DNA of 64,000 nt from Bedellia somnulentella (lineage: Eukaryota; Arthropoda; Insecta; Lepidoptera; Bedelliidae): contig OY755171.1 in assembly GCA_963576735.1 (NCBI GenBank), positions 4,960,001-5,024,000 on the forward strand. The letters are read 5' to 3'. A program made the position numbers and the translations under genes. The number at the start of each line of letters is the position of its first letter. Positions within the stretch are counted from its first letter, which is position 1. This document shows positions 10,727 through 21,838 of this stretch, piece after piece. The notes under the pieces were generated by a model. It was not told the DNA's origin, did not search any database, and saw nothing but the letters and a program-made list of their open reading frames with translations.

Positions 10727-10968
10727 GCTGTGAAGTGTAGGCTTAGAAGAGCACTACCCTTTGAGTGAGTGTACGTAAGAGGCGACTATCGGTATTAGAG
10801 CTTTTAAAGGATATTAGGGTGATGCGGTTGGAAATCCATCACCAACAACCTTTATGTCACCATCTCCTCCCCACACAACTGCCAAAAGTGGCTGAAAATT
10901 TTTCAATTTCCCTAGCTCTGATTACCTCTTCAAGGGATTTATAGCCGTGAGTATATGTATGTATGCAT
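10727..10968 (+). mobile_element. SINE-A copy
   Basis: Head gctgtgaagtgtaggcttag, tail gagtatatgtatgtatgc. Unit B is continuous across this point, so this is an insertion specific to unit A. Confidence 0.85.
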
Positions 10969-11448
10969 GAAAATGCTATAGTAATACTTGAATATTGAGG
11001 CTTTAAATATCCAAGGAATAAAAGACATGAAATTATTGTAAAGGTGTAATTAACGTCAATATGTGGTATTAGCAAAGAAAAAATTTGTCACCTATTAAAT
11101 ATAATTAACAAGGGCCAATAACTAAATTTTGGCTTCGAAAATTTAAATATAAGCAACCATAAAAATTATATACTTTTGATTATTACTTTTTAGATCTTAC
11201 TTCTGATCACGTAATTCCATTCCATAACAAGTAGGAAAGTTTTACTAAAATACCGTTTCCAACAACCCTTTTATTCAGAATAAATTACACACTTACTCAA
11301 TATAAGAAAGCAAATTACAATATTGCTCTCTTAATAAAGATTTGGTATCGCACAATTTGTGTACAATAAAAATCTAAGTCCGTGGTAAGCGGTTATTTTT
11401 TAATTTTCATACTTAAACTGTGTTTATACTTATACTTTATTCAATAGG

Positions 11449-11676
11449 ACATACATAGATACATATACTCAAGGCTATAAATCCCTTAAAGGGGTAGCCA
11501 AAGCTTTGGAACGATAAATTCCTCAGCCACTTTTGAAAGTCGCTACGTAAACGTTTTTGGTGACGGGTATCCAACCATGTCGCCCAAAAATCACTTAAAA
11601 AGCCCCTACACCCTTAGTCGCCTCTTACGATCACTCACGGGTAGAAATGGGGTAGTGTTATTCTAAACAATACTAT
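11449..11676 (-). mobile_element. SINE-A copy
   Basis: From acatacatagatacatatac to gtagtgttattctaaac. The extreme 5' head is decayed. Confidence 0.8.
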
Positions 11677-11696
11677 TCAACATTATTGCTAAAAAT

Positions 11697-11739
11697 CACG
11701 TTTGGTATACGATATATTATTTATGGTATACCAAACGTG
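11697..11739. repeat. Perfect 14-bp inverted repeat (hairpin)
   Basis: Arms CACGTTTGGTATAC (11697-11710) and GTATACCAAACGTG (11726-11739) enclose a 15-nt AT-rich loop. It sits directly 5' of a SINE-A copy. Confidence 0.85.
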
Positions 11740-12271
11740 TATATTTATTTAATATTAATTATTTTATTTTTCCTTTTTGCTGCATTTTTGTAGCTACTAT
11801 TATAGATACTTAATGTTAGCATTGAGTAATTAAGAACGATAAAAACTTCCCAACCTAATATATTTTAATAAATAACAAACAATAGGTTAATTCTACCTTT
11901 ATATTAACTAATTAATATAAGAAAGTACAAAATAATTATAAAGAAGAAGGTTAGTATTATACCCAACATAGTTTTTTTTTTTAATTTCAGTCAGATTAGG
12001 ATTAACGGAATTGGACAATCATTTTAATAATTACTTCAAAAAGTGCGAAGAGGAACGAAAAAAATATTACAAAGAGAATTTAAAAATTGTACACCGTATA
12101 AACGTATACCATAGCGTATTGTTTTAATATTTCCTGGAAAAATCCTGCCTTTGATAATAAAAACCCAGTCAATTTAACATGAATTTATTAATGTTTTCCT
12201 GATATTTCATTACATGCATATTGTTGTTATATTACACGCTTATTTAACAATAAATAAACAAATTATACGTA

Positions 12272-12408
12272 CACACATACATATTCTCACGCCGTTAGTT
12301 CCCATTGGGGTAGGCAGAGACTATCGATCGCCACTTTGTACGATCCTGGCAAACCTTTCTGGTTTCGTTTACATCCATCGATCTTTTCATACATGCTCTT
12401 TTATTCTA
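12272..12408 (-). mobile_element. LINE-1 3'-end fragment
   Basis: 5'-truncated copy. On the minus strand it ends cgatcgatagtctctgcc, taccccaatgggaac, ggcgtgagaatatg with a tgtatgtg tail. Confidence 0.8.
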
Positions 12409-12960
12409 ATTATTCTCTTTTATTATACTTGATGTATGTAAATAAATAAGGACATATTTTGGACATATCAAGTCTAAGTAGAACTACTATTACGGGTTAC
12501 CAACTCAACAATAAAATTGATATTGTATAATACACATAAAATAACATCCAAGACCAAAAAACAATCGTTTATGAAGTTCACATGGTAACATTTCGAAAAT
12601 TCGAATATCTCAAATCCGAAATTCACTATTCAGAAAACTGTTCACATAATTTACGTATCACAGATGCTTTATTTTCCACAACTTCATTAGTACATAAATA
12701 CATTTTCTAGAAGTATCACTTCCCAGAAAAACTAAAACCAGATTATTAAAATGAATTTTTTGCTTTTACCAACTACATCTTTTACTATAATCTCATTATT
12801 CCAAAGGTTTAAAAGACCGAAGTTACTTTATCTATAGTCTTACATATCGTAAATTAAATCTCTTTAACCAGATATTTTTTATGTTAGAAAAATTGTATAA
12901 ATAGAACGCGGATGCATGCCTGTTTGTATGTATACTTGCTTGCTTGTTTGCATGCTTGGT
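12409..12960. other. AT-rich non-coding DNA
   Basis: 12560-12760 has repeated motifs of the type ttcgaaaattcgaa and is reminiscent of 13200-13540 read on the other strand. No gene is supported. A TGCATG/TTGC-rich low-complexity run lies at 12912-12968. Confidence 0.35.
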
Positions 12961-12967
12961 TGCATGT

Positions 12968-13030
12968 ACGGGGGGTGCAGGGGGCAGAGCCCCCCTGCTT
13001 GGGGGGGTCGGGGGGCGAAAGCCCCCTGCA
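12968..13030. repeat. G/C-rich double hairpin
   Basis: Two neighbouring inverted repeats: gcagggggc/gccccc-ctgc near 12976-12998, and gggggc-GAAA-gccccc near 13012-13027. They stand out sharply from the AT-rich surroundings. Confidence 0.75.
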
Positions 13031-13059
13031 GACAAAGAAAAGTTAGGTTACATTCAGTT

Positions 13060-13083
13060 AGGTTAGGTTAGGTTAGGTTAGAT
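13060..13083 (+). repeat. Short interstitial telomere-like run (TTAGG)n
   Basis: About four to five tandem TTAGG units, the ancestral insect telomere motif. They are directly followed by a GAGCGAGCG-rich patch (13098-13122). Confidence 0.7.
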
Positions 13084-13122
13084 TATGTATAAAACGAGCG
13101 AGCGTAGCGCAGCGGAGCGAGC

Positions 13123-13944
13123 ACCTAAATGTCTGATGCATGGTATACTACTAAGCGGGGTATACTATTAGTTAAAATATGCCTGCAAAATTATTCATAG
13201 CAGTAGGTATCATTCAATACATCTGTATTTCAAATATATGGAAAATGATTTTTTGGTATAGTGATTATTCGGAAAAGCAATATTGCGGAATTAAGGTATA
13301 TCTGGTTTTCGATTCTTCGGAAATCCGTTCTAGTGGTAAATCAAAATGATAGTAAACAAAAACAAAAAACAAACGATAATCTGGAATGTAAGAATATGGT
13401 ATATGAAATTTCGATGAAACAATATCATGGCAATTAAAAAAAAGGCGATTAGTTTTCGGTAAAATAATATTCGGGTTTAAAAGTTTCGGATATACAGTAT
13501 GTAACCAGTTCACATAAATGTTGTTTTCAGTGTAGATCAATCCCGCAGCTTCCGGACCGAGAAGTTAGTCATCTTCCACCCGGCCTTGACGTCGTTGTTC
13601 CCTTATTAGTTTATTTTAACTCTAAACGAAATTTTTGTCCTAAATATATGAGAAAACATTTTTGATATGTTTTTTAGTGATAGCCTTTAATGTAAATTTG
13701 GGTGTGAACAATCAAGTTATGAACTGTCAAAAAACAAGGCGATCGTTGATTTGGAAGGCTTGAATGTAATTTCGTTATAAGATTCTTTTTCGTATACTTC
13801 TTTATGGTATCAAATGGTAGAAAGAGAAACTGAATCTTTAGTATGGAAAGAAGCATGAAAGTAGAGTACCTACAGACGTTGGACATAAAGTCTTTCAGAA
13901 GTTATTCAGTCATAGTTCAGAGCTCAGAATTAGAAGTAACGGAA
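13123..13944. other. Non-coding; 13610-13900 is shared with unit B
   Basis: Open frames of 70-91 codons on the minus strand are broken by indels in the paralogous copy, so they are not supported as genes. Confidence 0.4.
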
Positions 13945-13980
13945 CGCCGCCCCTAAGAAGAGTGCTCCATTCCCTAAAGT

Positions 13981-14196
13981 GAGAACGGTGAGGAAAAACA
14001 CCGCGAGGAAACCCACATGGCTTAGTTGTACTAAGACATGTTAAGGTGTATTCGTACAAAGTGGCGAAAGGCCTGCCCCGAATAACTGACCAAGCAAAAC
14101 GTGGGTACTCTGAACACCGGGAACAATGTAACGTGTTATCAAAGGCATTAGTACCCCTGCCGATCTTTTCGGGGAAATACGGTGTAAAAGTTTGGT
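13981..14196 (+). mobile_element. SINE-B 3' part
   Basis: Plus-strand copy lacking the tRNA-like head: acccacatggcttagttg, ggcctgccccgaa, gccgatcttttcgggg. It is missing from the homologous place in unit B. Confidence 0.75.
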
Positions 14197-14758
14197 GTGA
14201 TGTGAAAGTTGATGTTAGTAGCAGAAAGATTATAAAACCATTCAAAAATCAGAAATTCATACTTCATTTACGTACCGCACTTCTAATAGGAAATATAACC
14301 TGAAGATAAAATGAAATGTTAAGACGGTCTGAGGACATATAACGAAAGGATGAACATATTTTAAATACAGTAAGGCGTCGCAGATCGTTCTAGATTTTTA
14401 TAGAAAAAAGTTTTTATTAAAGAAGTAACTAACGTTAGAGGATAAAATATTGACTTTCCTATTCAACGGATGTTTAAAAATGACAAGATTTGTGAAAGAG
14501 GATTTGAGTATTAATATACAATTCAAAGATTTTTTTAATTCCGTTCTGTTCTAAAATGGCGTTCAATTAAGTGGCGATCAATAAACTCTATCAGATCGGG
14601 CATTAACGGCATGGCAAAAATACACAAACCTATTCTCAGTACACTTTTTGATTCTACTATAAATATTTCAATACTTGGATAAGTAAAATGAAAGTTATAC
14701 TCTTTCACTAGTCGATTAATTGTTATGAAAAATATATATCTTTATTGTTTACCTGTAG

Positions 14759-14920
14759 GGAGGCATAAGGAGTTTCGACGAGCCTAAAAGAATTCCACTT
14801 TTACCGCCCACCGCAAAACGCCAGGACATAAATCTTTCAGAGCTAGATAAGCTGGGGTCACGTAAAAGAACTTCCGTTGTTGATTATTTAAAAACGAGTT
14901 ACACTGTTGATTACTTGTAG
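14759..14920 (+). CDS. Candidate terminal exon of a duplicated gene (copy A)
   Basis: A pyrimidine-rich splice-acceptor-like site (tttattgtttacctgtag) ends at 14758. Only one of the three following phases is open: 53 codons, phase 0, then TAG at 14918-14920, with AATAAA 92 bp further on. The predicted piece is basic and hydrophilic; it contains PKRIPLLPPTAKRQ near residues 9-22, LSELDKLGSRKRTS near 25-38 and ends VDYL. The paralog at 23865-24023 keeps acceptor, frame, stop and AATAAA, and the only indel is 3 bp (GAC-GAG against GAG). I do not recognise the family. Against it: the few substitutions between copies are replacements, and the minus strand also shows an open frame ending in a CAG|GTAAAC donor-like site here. 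Confidence 0.45.
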   Translation, partial: GGIRSFDEPKRIPLLPPTAKRQDINLSELDKLGSRKRTSVVDYLKTSYTVDYL

Positions 14921-15011
14921 AATTGAAATATTTATTTTTGACACTAATGACCGTTTTAAAAAGAAAATATTGTAAAAAAGCAAGCATTTCTTGGAGTAAG
15001 AGTAATTGTAA

Positions 15012-15017
15012 AATAAA
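15012..15017 (+). promoter_or_regulatory. Poly(A) signal AATAAA (copy A)
   Basis: Lies 92 bp after the stop of the candidate terminal exon. Conserved at 24115-24120 in unit B; similarity between the units falls off just beyond. Confidence 0.4.
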
Positions 15018-15048
15018 TATTTCATTTTATATATTTACTACTCAACTA

Positions 15049-15299
15049 GCTGTGTAGTGTCAGCTTAGAATAGCACTACCCCATTTCTTCAGGTGAGTGT
15101 ACATAAGAGGCGACTTACGGTATTGGGGCTTTTAAGGGATTTTTGGGTGATTTGGTTGGAGACCCATCACCAACAACCTTTATTTCATCATCTTTTCCCC
15201 AAGGCACTTCAAAAAGTTACTTAGGAATATCAAATTCCCTAGTTCTGGCTATCCCTTCAAGGGATTTATAGCCGTGAGTATATGTATGTATGTATGTAT
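15049..15299 (+). mobile_element. SINE-A, complete copy
   Basis: Head gctgtgtagtgtcagcttag, body with gattttggttggagacccatc-like core, tail gagtatatgtatgtatgtat. One of the best copies for comparison with the LINE-1 head at 42973. Confidence 0.9.
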
Positions 15300-15511
15300 T
15301 ACCCAACTAAATTATGTTAGTTAGATAAGTATTTCTTTCGGTACTATTTCCACCTTAAATTTATTAATAAATGTTAAAATAGTGGCATAGATGCTTATAT
15401 TGTTAAATTTATCGTAAAATTACTGTTTTTGAGTCAAAACCTTTTACATTTGAAAAAACTATGAATACGTGTATATGTTTTCTGTACATATATTCGTTCG
15501 AACATCACGAA

Positions 15512-15890
15512 ATTTTTCTTTCCTTTATTTATTCTTTATTTATTAGTAATAATTCTTACATGAGGTTTTCATAAACAAAAAGATTTGAATTATGTGATAG
15601 TTAGGCGTTTTCAACATTTGCATTCTGTCTGAAAAGGTAGACAAGTGGCCTTTCGAATTAGTAATAATTCGGAGGTAGGAAACGCAAACACTACTAAAAC
15701 GTGTAAAAGAAATAAAGGATAGAAGAAAATTGCACTGGCAGCCAATTGACACGGTAGCTCAGTTGGCAGAGCGTCGGGGCGTTTAGCCGAGGTCGCGGGT
15801 TCGATCCCCGCCTGTGTCGAGATTTTTCTTTTCTTTATTTATTAGTAATAATCCCCACATGAGGTTTTCATAAACAAAAAGATTGGAATA
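15512..15890 (+). mobile_element. SINE-C with flanking tails
   Basis: Order: tail motif (15512-15585), body (15586-15745), tRNA-like segment (15748-15819), tail motif again (15820-15885). Body and tRNA-like part recur at 46.4-46.6 kb, and in part at 29.0-29.2 kb. Confidence 0.75.
15748..15819 (+). repeat. tRNA-like segment of SINE-C (not a functional tRNA)
   Basis: The acceptor-like stem GACACGG pairs with CTGTGTC (one G-T). A-box TAGCTCAGTTGG, B-box GGTTCGATCCC and T-stem GCGGG/CCCGC are intact. The anticodon arm is imperfect, position 33 is not T, and the segment is embedded in repeated flanks, so it serves as a SINE promoter rather than a tRNA gene. Confidence 0.75.
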
Positions 15891-15968
15891 TTATAGCAAT
15901 TAAAAATAGTTGTATCTCACGCTCTCAATTTTTGTAATCTAAATAATGAAGTATTTATCTCAAAAAGA

Positions 15969-16130
15969 CAGGCGTCCGAAGTATGAGGAATAAAAGGGCA
16001 TGTATGAGTAGATTGATGGATATAAATGAAGCTAGAAAGGTTTGTGAGGATTGTACAAAGTGGCGATCGATAGTCTCTGCCTACCCCAATGGGAACAAAT
16101 GGCGTGAGTATATGTATGTATTCATGTATG
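15969..16130 (+). mobile_element. LINE-1 3'-end fragment
   Basis: Matches the last ~140 bp of LINE-1: ggcgtccgaagtatgagg, gtggcgatcgatagtctctg, and a tail of tatgtatgtattcatg. Confidence 0.85.
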
Positions 16131-16143
16131 ATATCTTAAAAGG

Positions 16144-16370
16144 CCGTGTAGTGTCGGCTTAGAATAACAGTATCCCATTTCTACCCGTGGGTGATCGTAA
16201 GGGGCGACTAAGGGTATAGGCGCTATGTGGTTGGTGACCCGTCACCAAAAACATTTATTATTACCATCTTTTCCCCAATCAACTTTCAAAAGTGGCTGAG
16301 GAATTTCTCATTCCAAAACTCTAGCTACCCCGTTAAGAGATTTATAGCCTTGAGTATATATGTATGTATG
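16144..16370 (+). mobile_element. SINE-A copy
   Basis: Head cgtgtagtgtcggcttagaa, tail tgagtatatatgtatgtatg. Immediately follows the LINE-1 fragment. Confidence 0.85.
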
Positions 16371-16632
16371 TTCTTGTTCTTTTACCCATTAAATTGCGTG
16401 AGAAGGCTAATAAATAAGAAACGTAAGAGTGCCACCTGGGGACAGTCTGGTCGCGATAAAGTTTCAAAAGCCTGTTAAGACGGTGGAGGGCAGAAATTAA
16501 AAATCGCTTGAGAATTTTTTAGCTTCAGAGCTTGTGTTTTAATAATGTGAGGTAGTAAGAAAATAAAATTTAATTTTAAATAAACGCGGATTTTTTTTTC
16601 TTTCATTGAAACTTTTTTATAACATCTTAGTT

Positions 16633-16862
16633 TGCTGTGTAGTGTTAGCACTTACACATTTCTTCCAGGCGATGGGGTATGACATAAAAATAATATTGGA
16701 GCACTAAGTAATTGTTGGACAATGGGTAGGAGATAATTCTAAATATCCTTTATTCTATTATCTATTTTTCATTTAAATTCCAAAAGTATTTGCGTTATTG
16801 CTAAATTTGAAGCTGTGGTTCCTCTTTTTTGGTTTTATAGCTATGAGCTAAAAATATGATGA
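16633..16862 (+). mobile_element. SINE-A, decayed copy
   Basis: Head gctgtgtagtgttagcac survives; the rest is only loosely colinear. Confidence 0.5.
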
Positions 16863-16914
16863 AGTAAATCTTTGCTAATAAATAAATAAATATATGTAAA
16901 CATATAAAAACGGT

Positions 16915-17100
16915 AAACCTTACTTCAGAATGAAAAAGTCTGCAGCATATTTGTAATGGGTCTTAGGCCATATAGCCTAACAATCACACAAAGCTCCAAA
17001 ATTAACGGTCGTATCCTTATTATTCTAAATACCTTAAGTCACCTCATTCATACGACACTAGAAATGGCTAAGTGATATTCTAAGCTAACAGTAAGTCCTT
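16915..17100 (-). mobile_element. SINE-A, decayed copy
   Basis: gtaatgggtcttaggcc, cttaagtcacctcattcatac and gtgatattctaagctaacag follow family order. Confidence 0.5.
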
Positions 17101-17629
17101 GATGGTGTAGGCAAAGTATATGGAATGGCAATCATTTATCGATTTCATCAAATCTATCCTTTATTACAATGTCACTTTTTGCGTAAACGAATATATTCAA
17201 AACCGATACAACACCGCTAAAATTAAAGCATAAATGTTGGGCTGATTGGTCTGAATTCAAGAACTGTATTAATTTATATTTCTGATTTCAAACTTCATAT
17301 TTTAAATTAACTAAACTTGCTTAACTTTCAAGGGTAAACAATTGAATATCAAAGATTAATAGAAAATACGACTTTCGTAACATAAAATTGGTTCAATTCT
17401 AATAATGACATTTATAAGTTTTTTTTTGTTTTCACTTATGAATATTGACTGAGGGATTTTGAAAAGAGATTGATGTCAATCTTTATAAACAAACGGGCTG
17501 AGCTAAATAAAACCGTTTAAAAATGTATAACGGAGACAAACTAAACACTAATAACTACAAATTTTTATTTCAACATACTCGTTCGTATGGATTTCTAGTT
17601 ATATTTTACCATTTATGGAATGTAAGTGG
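17101..17629. other. Non-coding DNA between units A and B
   Basis: No recognisable gene or repeat apart from a short decayed LINE-1-like motif near 17095-17150. Confidence 0.35.
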
Positions 17630-17890
17630 GGAAAGGGTATAATAAAATAAATAAAGGTGGTTTGTGATGGGTCGCCGACCGCTCAAAGATCACTGAAGAG
17701 TACTCTTTATCCTAAATAGTCTCTTACGACATCCACAAAAGAAATGGAAAGTGCTATTTTAAACCAAGCTTGTGCGATGTGGTTGGAGATTATTTTACAA
17801 AATTTTCTCCACTAAACTTAACAGGGGCTAAAGTTTTTTTTATTCTGATGTTCGGGTTATCCCTTTCAGAAATTTATTTGTGTATTACTA
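17630..17890. mobile_element. Two decayed SINE-A fragments, convergent
   Basis: 17630-17765 reads in minus orientation (gtgatgggtcgccgaccgc, tagtctcttacgac). 17770-17890 reads in plus orientation (gcgatgtggttggagatt, gggttatccctttcag). Confidence 0.5.
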
Positions 17891-18066
17891 CTACTGATAT
17901 ATATATTGTGTAATTAAAGTAAAATTAATATTTCTTTCACAATAAAATACATTAAAACTTGTTTTTCAATATATAGTCACACAATTTAGAATTATTTATC
18001 ATTAATTATTTTTATTTGCAATATGATATTTTTGTTTTCTCCTATTTCAAAATCAAACTAGCATGC

Positions 18067-18100
18067 CTTTTATCCCCGAGGGGGAGGCGGAGGTACCATA
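18067..18100 (-). mobile_element. SINE-B 3'-end scrap
   Basis: tatccccgagggggaggcgg then aggtacc. Confidence 0.4.
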
Positions 18101-18342
18101 TCTCGAAACATTCACATATTTGTGGCATTAGTTCCCATCCCGGTTGGCTCAGACCATCTATCGCCAATAAAACCTTACATTAATGAATATTTCCATACAT
18201 GTCTTTTCAATTTTTACACTAAAGAGCTCCTAATTAAAAATAAATGTTAACCAAAAACATGACAAACTAAAAATAATTGGGTCCCACTAAAATACCTGGC
18301 AGCCGGTAAACAAAACGGCGTAGCGAACTGTTAATTTGTTAC

Positions 18343-18584
18343 CATCAAGGAAATTGCATGGGAAAAGGAGTGAAGACGTCGTGAAAAGCTTTGTTGCTCT
18401 TGAATTATTTATTTACCAGAATTTTGTCGTTCCCAGACGAAACGCGCGTTTAACGCAAGTAATTGAATTCTTGATAATTGAAGTTCGCTTTTCTAGGTTT
18501 TCAGCTCGAGTGTTACAAAACGACTTTGTTGTTTTAATGTCTAGTAATTTTAGAGTGTTCTTTCGAAGTCTGTTCAAATGTTAA
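18343..18584. other. Strongly conserved block of unit B
   Basis: Counterpart of 5715-5966. Here both strands are open through most of the block, but the frame is not preserved in unit A, so coding is not supported. Confidence 0.4.
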
Positions 18585-18940
18585 TGAATGTTAATCAGTT
18601 ACATTTGCGTTATTTTTTTTATTAATTGTAAACCGTTAATTTTGGTATTACAAATACATGGTCATGACGTTTCTTTGAATAAAAACTTAGAGTTCACTCG
18701 GAATAATCAGCGAAAAGAAAGAGTTCAAAAGAGATTGTAATAAAGTTGTGAAATAAGAAGTATTTAATTCAGATGGACTCAGACCTTTAGTTCGTCTAAA
18801 AGAAGGTACTCCTCCTTCTATAGTAGTGCTTTTTTAAGCTAAGTGTTTGCAGAAGTTTCAGTGCACTTAAGTGAATTTGTGTTATTTTGATCCATATTCT
18901 CTTATGCATCATTTTTTTTCTGTATAATAACATAAAACAT

Positions 18941-19076
18941 AAACGTTCACGCCGAATATCCCCGAAGGGGTAGGCAGAGGTACTAATACTTCTGAACATC
19001 ACGTGACTTTGTCACCTGGTGCTCAGAGTTGCATGGACAGTTTACTCACGTGATAGGGGGCAGGCCTATCGCCGAA
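18941..19076 (-). mobile_element. SINE-B, 3' part with deletion
   Basis: aacgttcacgccgaatatcc onward; a short gap removes the acccacgttttgc stretch; lost after ggcctatcgccg. Confidence 0.75.
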
Positions 19077-19430
19077 TGTATAATAATTACTATGAAAGCA
19101 ATATAATAACTAAAATAACACAATAATGTATACGAATGCCCTCAAAACTATTTTAACTAATTTAATTAATTAGTAAAGATTTTCTAGGATTAACTGCAAG
19201 TCAGTTTTAGTGGTAATAGGAAAAGAGGGAGGTACGGTATTGATTTAAGTTACAGATTAACACAAGTACCTGGTTTGTAGACATCTTCTCTGAATTATTA
19301 ATAGTTCAGATATATATTAACTTCACAGTTACCTATCAAATGAAATGGGAATAGTTACTACAAATATACTATACCGTAAAATCAATTAATTTAATTGTAT
19401 TTTTGAGTATTTATATTCGTTTGTTTAATA

Positions 19431-19518
19431 TGGTCTTAACTTCGGTTCTTAGTTCTTATTTCTTGGTTAATCGACACATTAACCAAGAAATAAGAATTAA
19501 GAACCGAAGTTCAGACCA
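19431..19518. repeat. Long near-perfect hairpin in unit B
   Basis: Arms 19439-19471 and 19478-19510 pair at 32 of 33 positions around a 6-nt loop (cgacac). An outer TGGTCT/AGACCA pair (19431-19436, 19513-19518) extends the stem. In unit A the same place (about 7270-7310) has only a short stretch, so the palindrome is copy-specific. Confidence 0.9.
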
Positions 19519-20199
19519 AAGTAACACATCTTATTTCTAACTCAAAATCATTATGATGACACTATGTATCAAATTTATATATAATTTGTTTGTTTGAAAC
19601 TCAGTAATAACGAGACGTCTATATCTTTAGCATTTATCTCTTTATTATTTGTGTTCTCTTAAAAAGCATTAAAAGCCCTTTCAAATCTTTATAAGTAGCT
19701 CATTGAAGTTTTCATAAAATTTAAATTATTGAGACGCAAATAGTGTTTAATATTTAATATTAATCTTAAAGTGAGGTCAGCTAGTAAAAATGTTGTTTTT
19801 TTACTAACAATAAAAAATAAAAAAGTGATGGTAAAATATTGAGGCTTTAAATATCCAAGGAATAAAAGACGTGAAATTATTGTGAAGGAATAATTAACGT
19901 AAATACCGTACGGAAACGTTGATACTTATTAAATGTTGACAAAGAACATTAATTAAATTTTAGCGTTGAAATTTTAAATTAAATCAACAATAAAATATTG
20001 CTTATACAACAAAAGTCAATATATTCCCAATAAATTAGCCGATAAAATTTAAGAAATTCACATCATAATTATAAAATATATAAGCATAAACCAAAAAAAT
20101 ATATTGAGTCTCCTACATAATGACTTAGAGAAAAAAGTCTGTAGAAGCGACCAAAAAGCATCAGACATACCCTTATACTCACGATTATCGCCAAAAAAT

Positions 20200-20480
20200 T
20201 GATAACACACATTTGAATTCAATAGCAGCCATATTTCGCACTCCCAGAACGAAAGAGACTCAACTCAAAAATAGTGATATTGAATTACATTCACAGAGAG
20301 GCATAAAAAAGTATGTTCTAAAACAGAGGCACTTATTGTTATAGGGTCGGAAAATTCTCTATCCTGTTTTTTTAACAATTAGTGCCTTTGTTTTACTATT
20401 CATCAGATTTAGCATAACTTTTTATGTCTCTCTAGTATTGTAACTCAATATCATTATTTTTGAGTTGAGCCTGTTTGGTT
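20200..20480. repeat. Imperfect fold-back region
   Basis: ctcaactcaaaaatagtgat (20250-20269), gagaggcataaaaaagtatg and acagaggcact on the left answer agtgcctttgttttac, cataactttttatgtctctc and caatatcattatttttgag on the right (ends about 20467). This gives a roughly 220-bp inverted-repeat element of the MITE type. Confidence 0.55.
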
Positions 20481-20870
20481 CTGCGAGTGCGATTTGTATA
20501 TTGCGTTGGAAATAGGGGCCAGCATGAGTTTGTTTGTAATGGGTTTAAATAAAATCATACGCCAATCACTTGTAATCCAAAGATTCTGCAATGTGATATA
20601 AAGTATCATACCCACGGAGAAAAAGGCGTCCACAAACCTGAACACGTCATTCCATTTCATTATAAGTAGGAACAGTTTTACTAAAATATCGTTCCAAACA
20701 GTCTTTTTATTCAGAATATATTACACACCTACTCAATATAAGAAAGCAAATTACCATATTGCTCTCCTAATAAAGATTTGGTATCGTACAAATTGTGTAC
20801 AATAAAAAACTGAGTCCGTGGTAAGTGGTTATTTTTCCATTTGGTATTTAACATAACATAACATAAAATA

Positions 20871-21217
20871 AACGTTCACGCCGAATATCCCCGAAGGGGT
20901 TGGCAGAGGTACTAATACTTCTGAACATCACGTGACTTTTTCACCTGGTGTTCAGAGTACCCACGTTTTGCATGGACAGTGTATTCACGTGACAGGGGGC
21001 AGGCCTATCGCCGTTTTGTACGAATACACTATCACATGACTAAGTACAACTCAGCCATGTGGGTTTCCTCACGATGTTTTCCCTCACCGTTAACAACCAT
21101 GATAAATTAACCACACATATGTCTTTAGAAAAGAAAAATTGGTGTAGGCCCGACTCAGGATTTGAACACTAGTCGTTTGCACGATAACCGAGTGTTCTAC
21201 CCACTGGGCTATCACGG
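20871..21217 (-). mobile_element. SINE-B, full-length copy with target duplication
   Basis: TTGGTATTTAA flanks it at about 20840-20850 and 21218-21228, with a taacataacata run on the 3' side of the element. Unit A has the unfilled site near 11400-11420, so this insertion postdates the duplication. Confidence 0.9.
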
Positions 21218-21603
21218 TTGGTATTTAAACAGTGTTTATACTGGAAAATTGATTTGCCGTAAATTATAGCGTAAATATATTATATATTATTTATTATATG
21301 ATAACTTCTCGGAAGATTTTTAGCTATACTATAGTAAATACTAAATGTTAACATTGCGAAATTAAGAACACATACAAATAAAAGAGAGTACAAAGTATGT
21401 AAAAGGTAGAAGGTGAGTATCATATCAATTATAATTAATTTTATATGCTCTTTGTATATATTTTTAAAAGCTTGCCGTTCGAAGCAAAAACATTATGCCC
21501 ACGAGTACTATAACAAACACATTATTTCTGTGTAGTGCAGGTCAACAATAGCACTAAGTAACTTTTGTAAGCCTAGGCTAACCTTTTTCATAATTTAAAG
21601 TAA

Positions 21604-21838
21604 TACATACATACATATACTCACGGCTGTAAATACCATGAAGAGGTAGCCAGAGCTAGGGAATTAGAAATTCCTCAGCCACTTTTGGAAGTGGGGAAAA
21701 GATGGTGAAATAAAGGTGATGGGTCTCCAACCGCATCGCCCAAAAATCCTTTAAAAACCCCAATACCGTTAGTCGCCTGTTACGTGCACCCACCGGAAGA
21801 AATGGGGTAGTGCTATTCTAAGCCGGTACTACACAGCA
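21604..21838 (-). mobile_element. SINE-A copy in tandem array
   Basis: Oldest of the three: catgaagaggtagccagag and agccggtactacacagc. Confidence 0.85.

Larger units (their letters stand above)
5474..15490 (+). repeat. Duplicated unit A (paralogous to unit B)
   Basis: Colinear matching blocks link this region to 18117-24345 in the same orientation. Examples: 5474-5966 to 18117-18584, 6460-6720 to 19120-19385, 10440-10680 to 19560-19785, 10990-11075 to 19835-19905, 11215-11410 to 20660-20840, 12105-12210 to 22860-22990, 13610-13900 to 23015-23300, 14684-15020 to 23804-24125, 15330-15480 to 24180-24330. Blocks look roughly 80-97% alike by eye. Gaps in the match correspond to SINEs and to the 7330-10430 insert. 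Confidence 0.85.

Noticed and set aside
14784..14987. Minus-strand 67-codon frame over the candidate terminal exon
   Set aside because: Unit B has a stop in this frame (TGA for TGT). Another minus frame remains open there, with a CAG|GTAAAC donor-like site, so the minus strand is not fully excluded.
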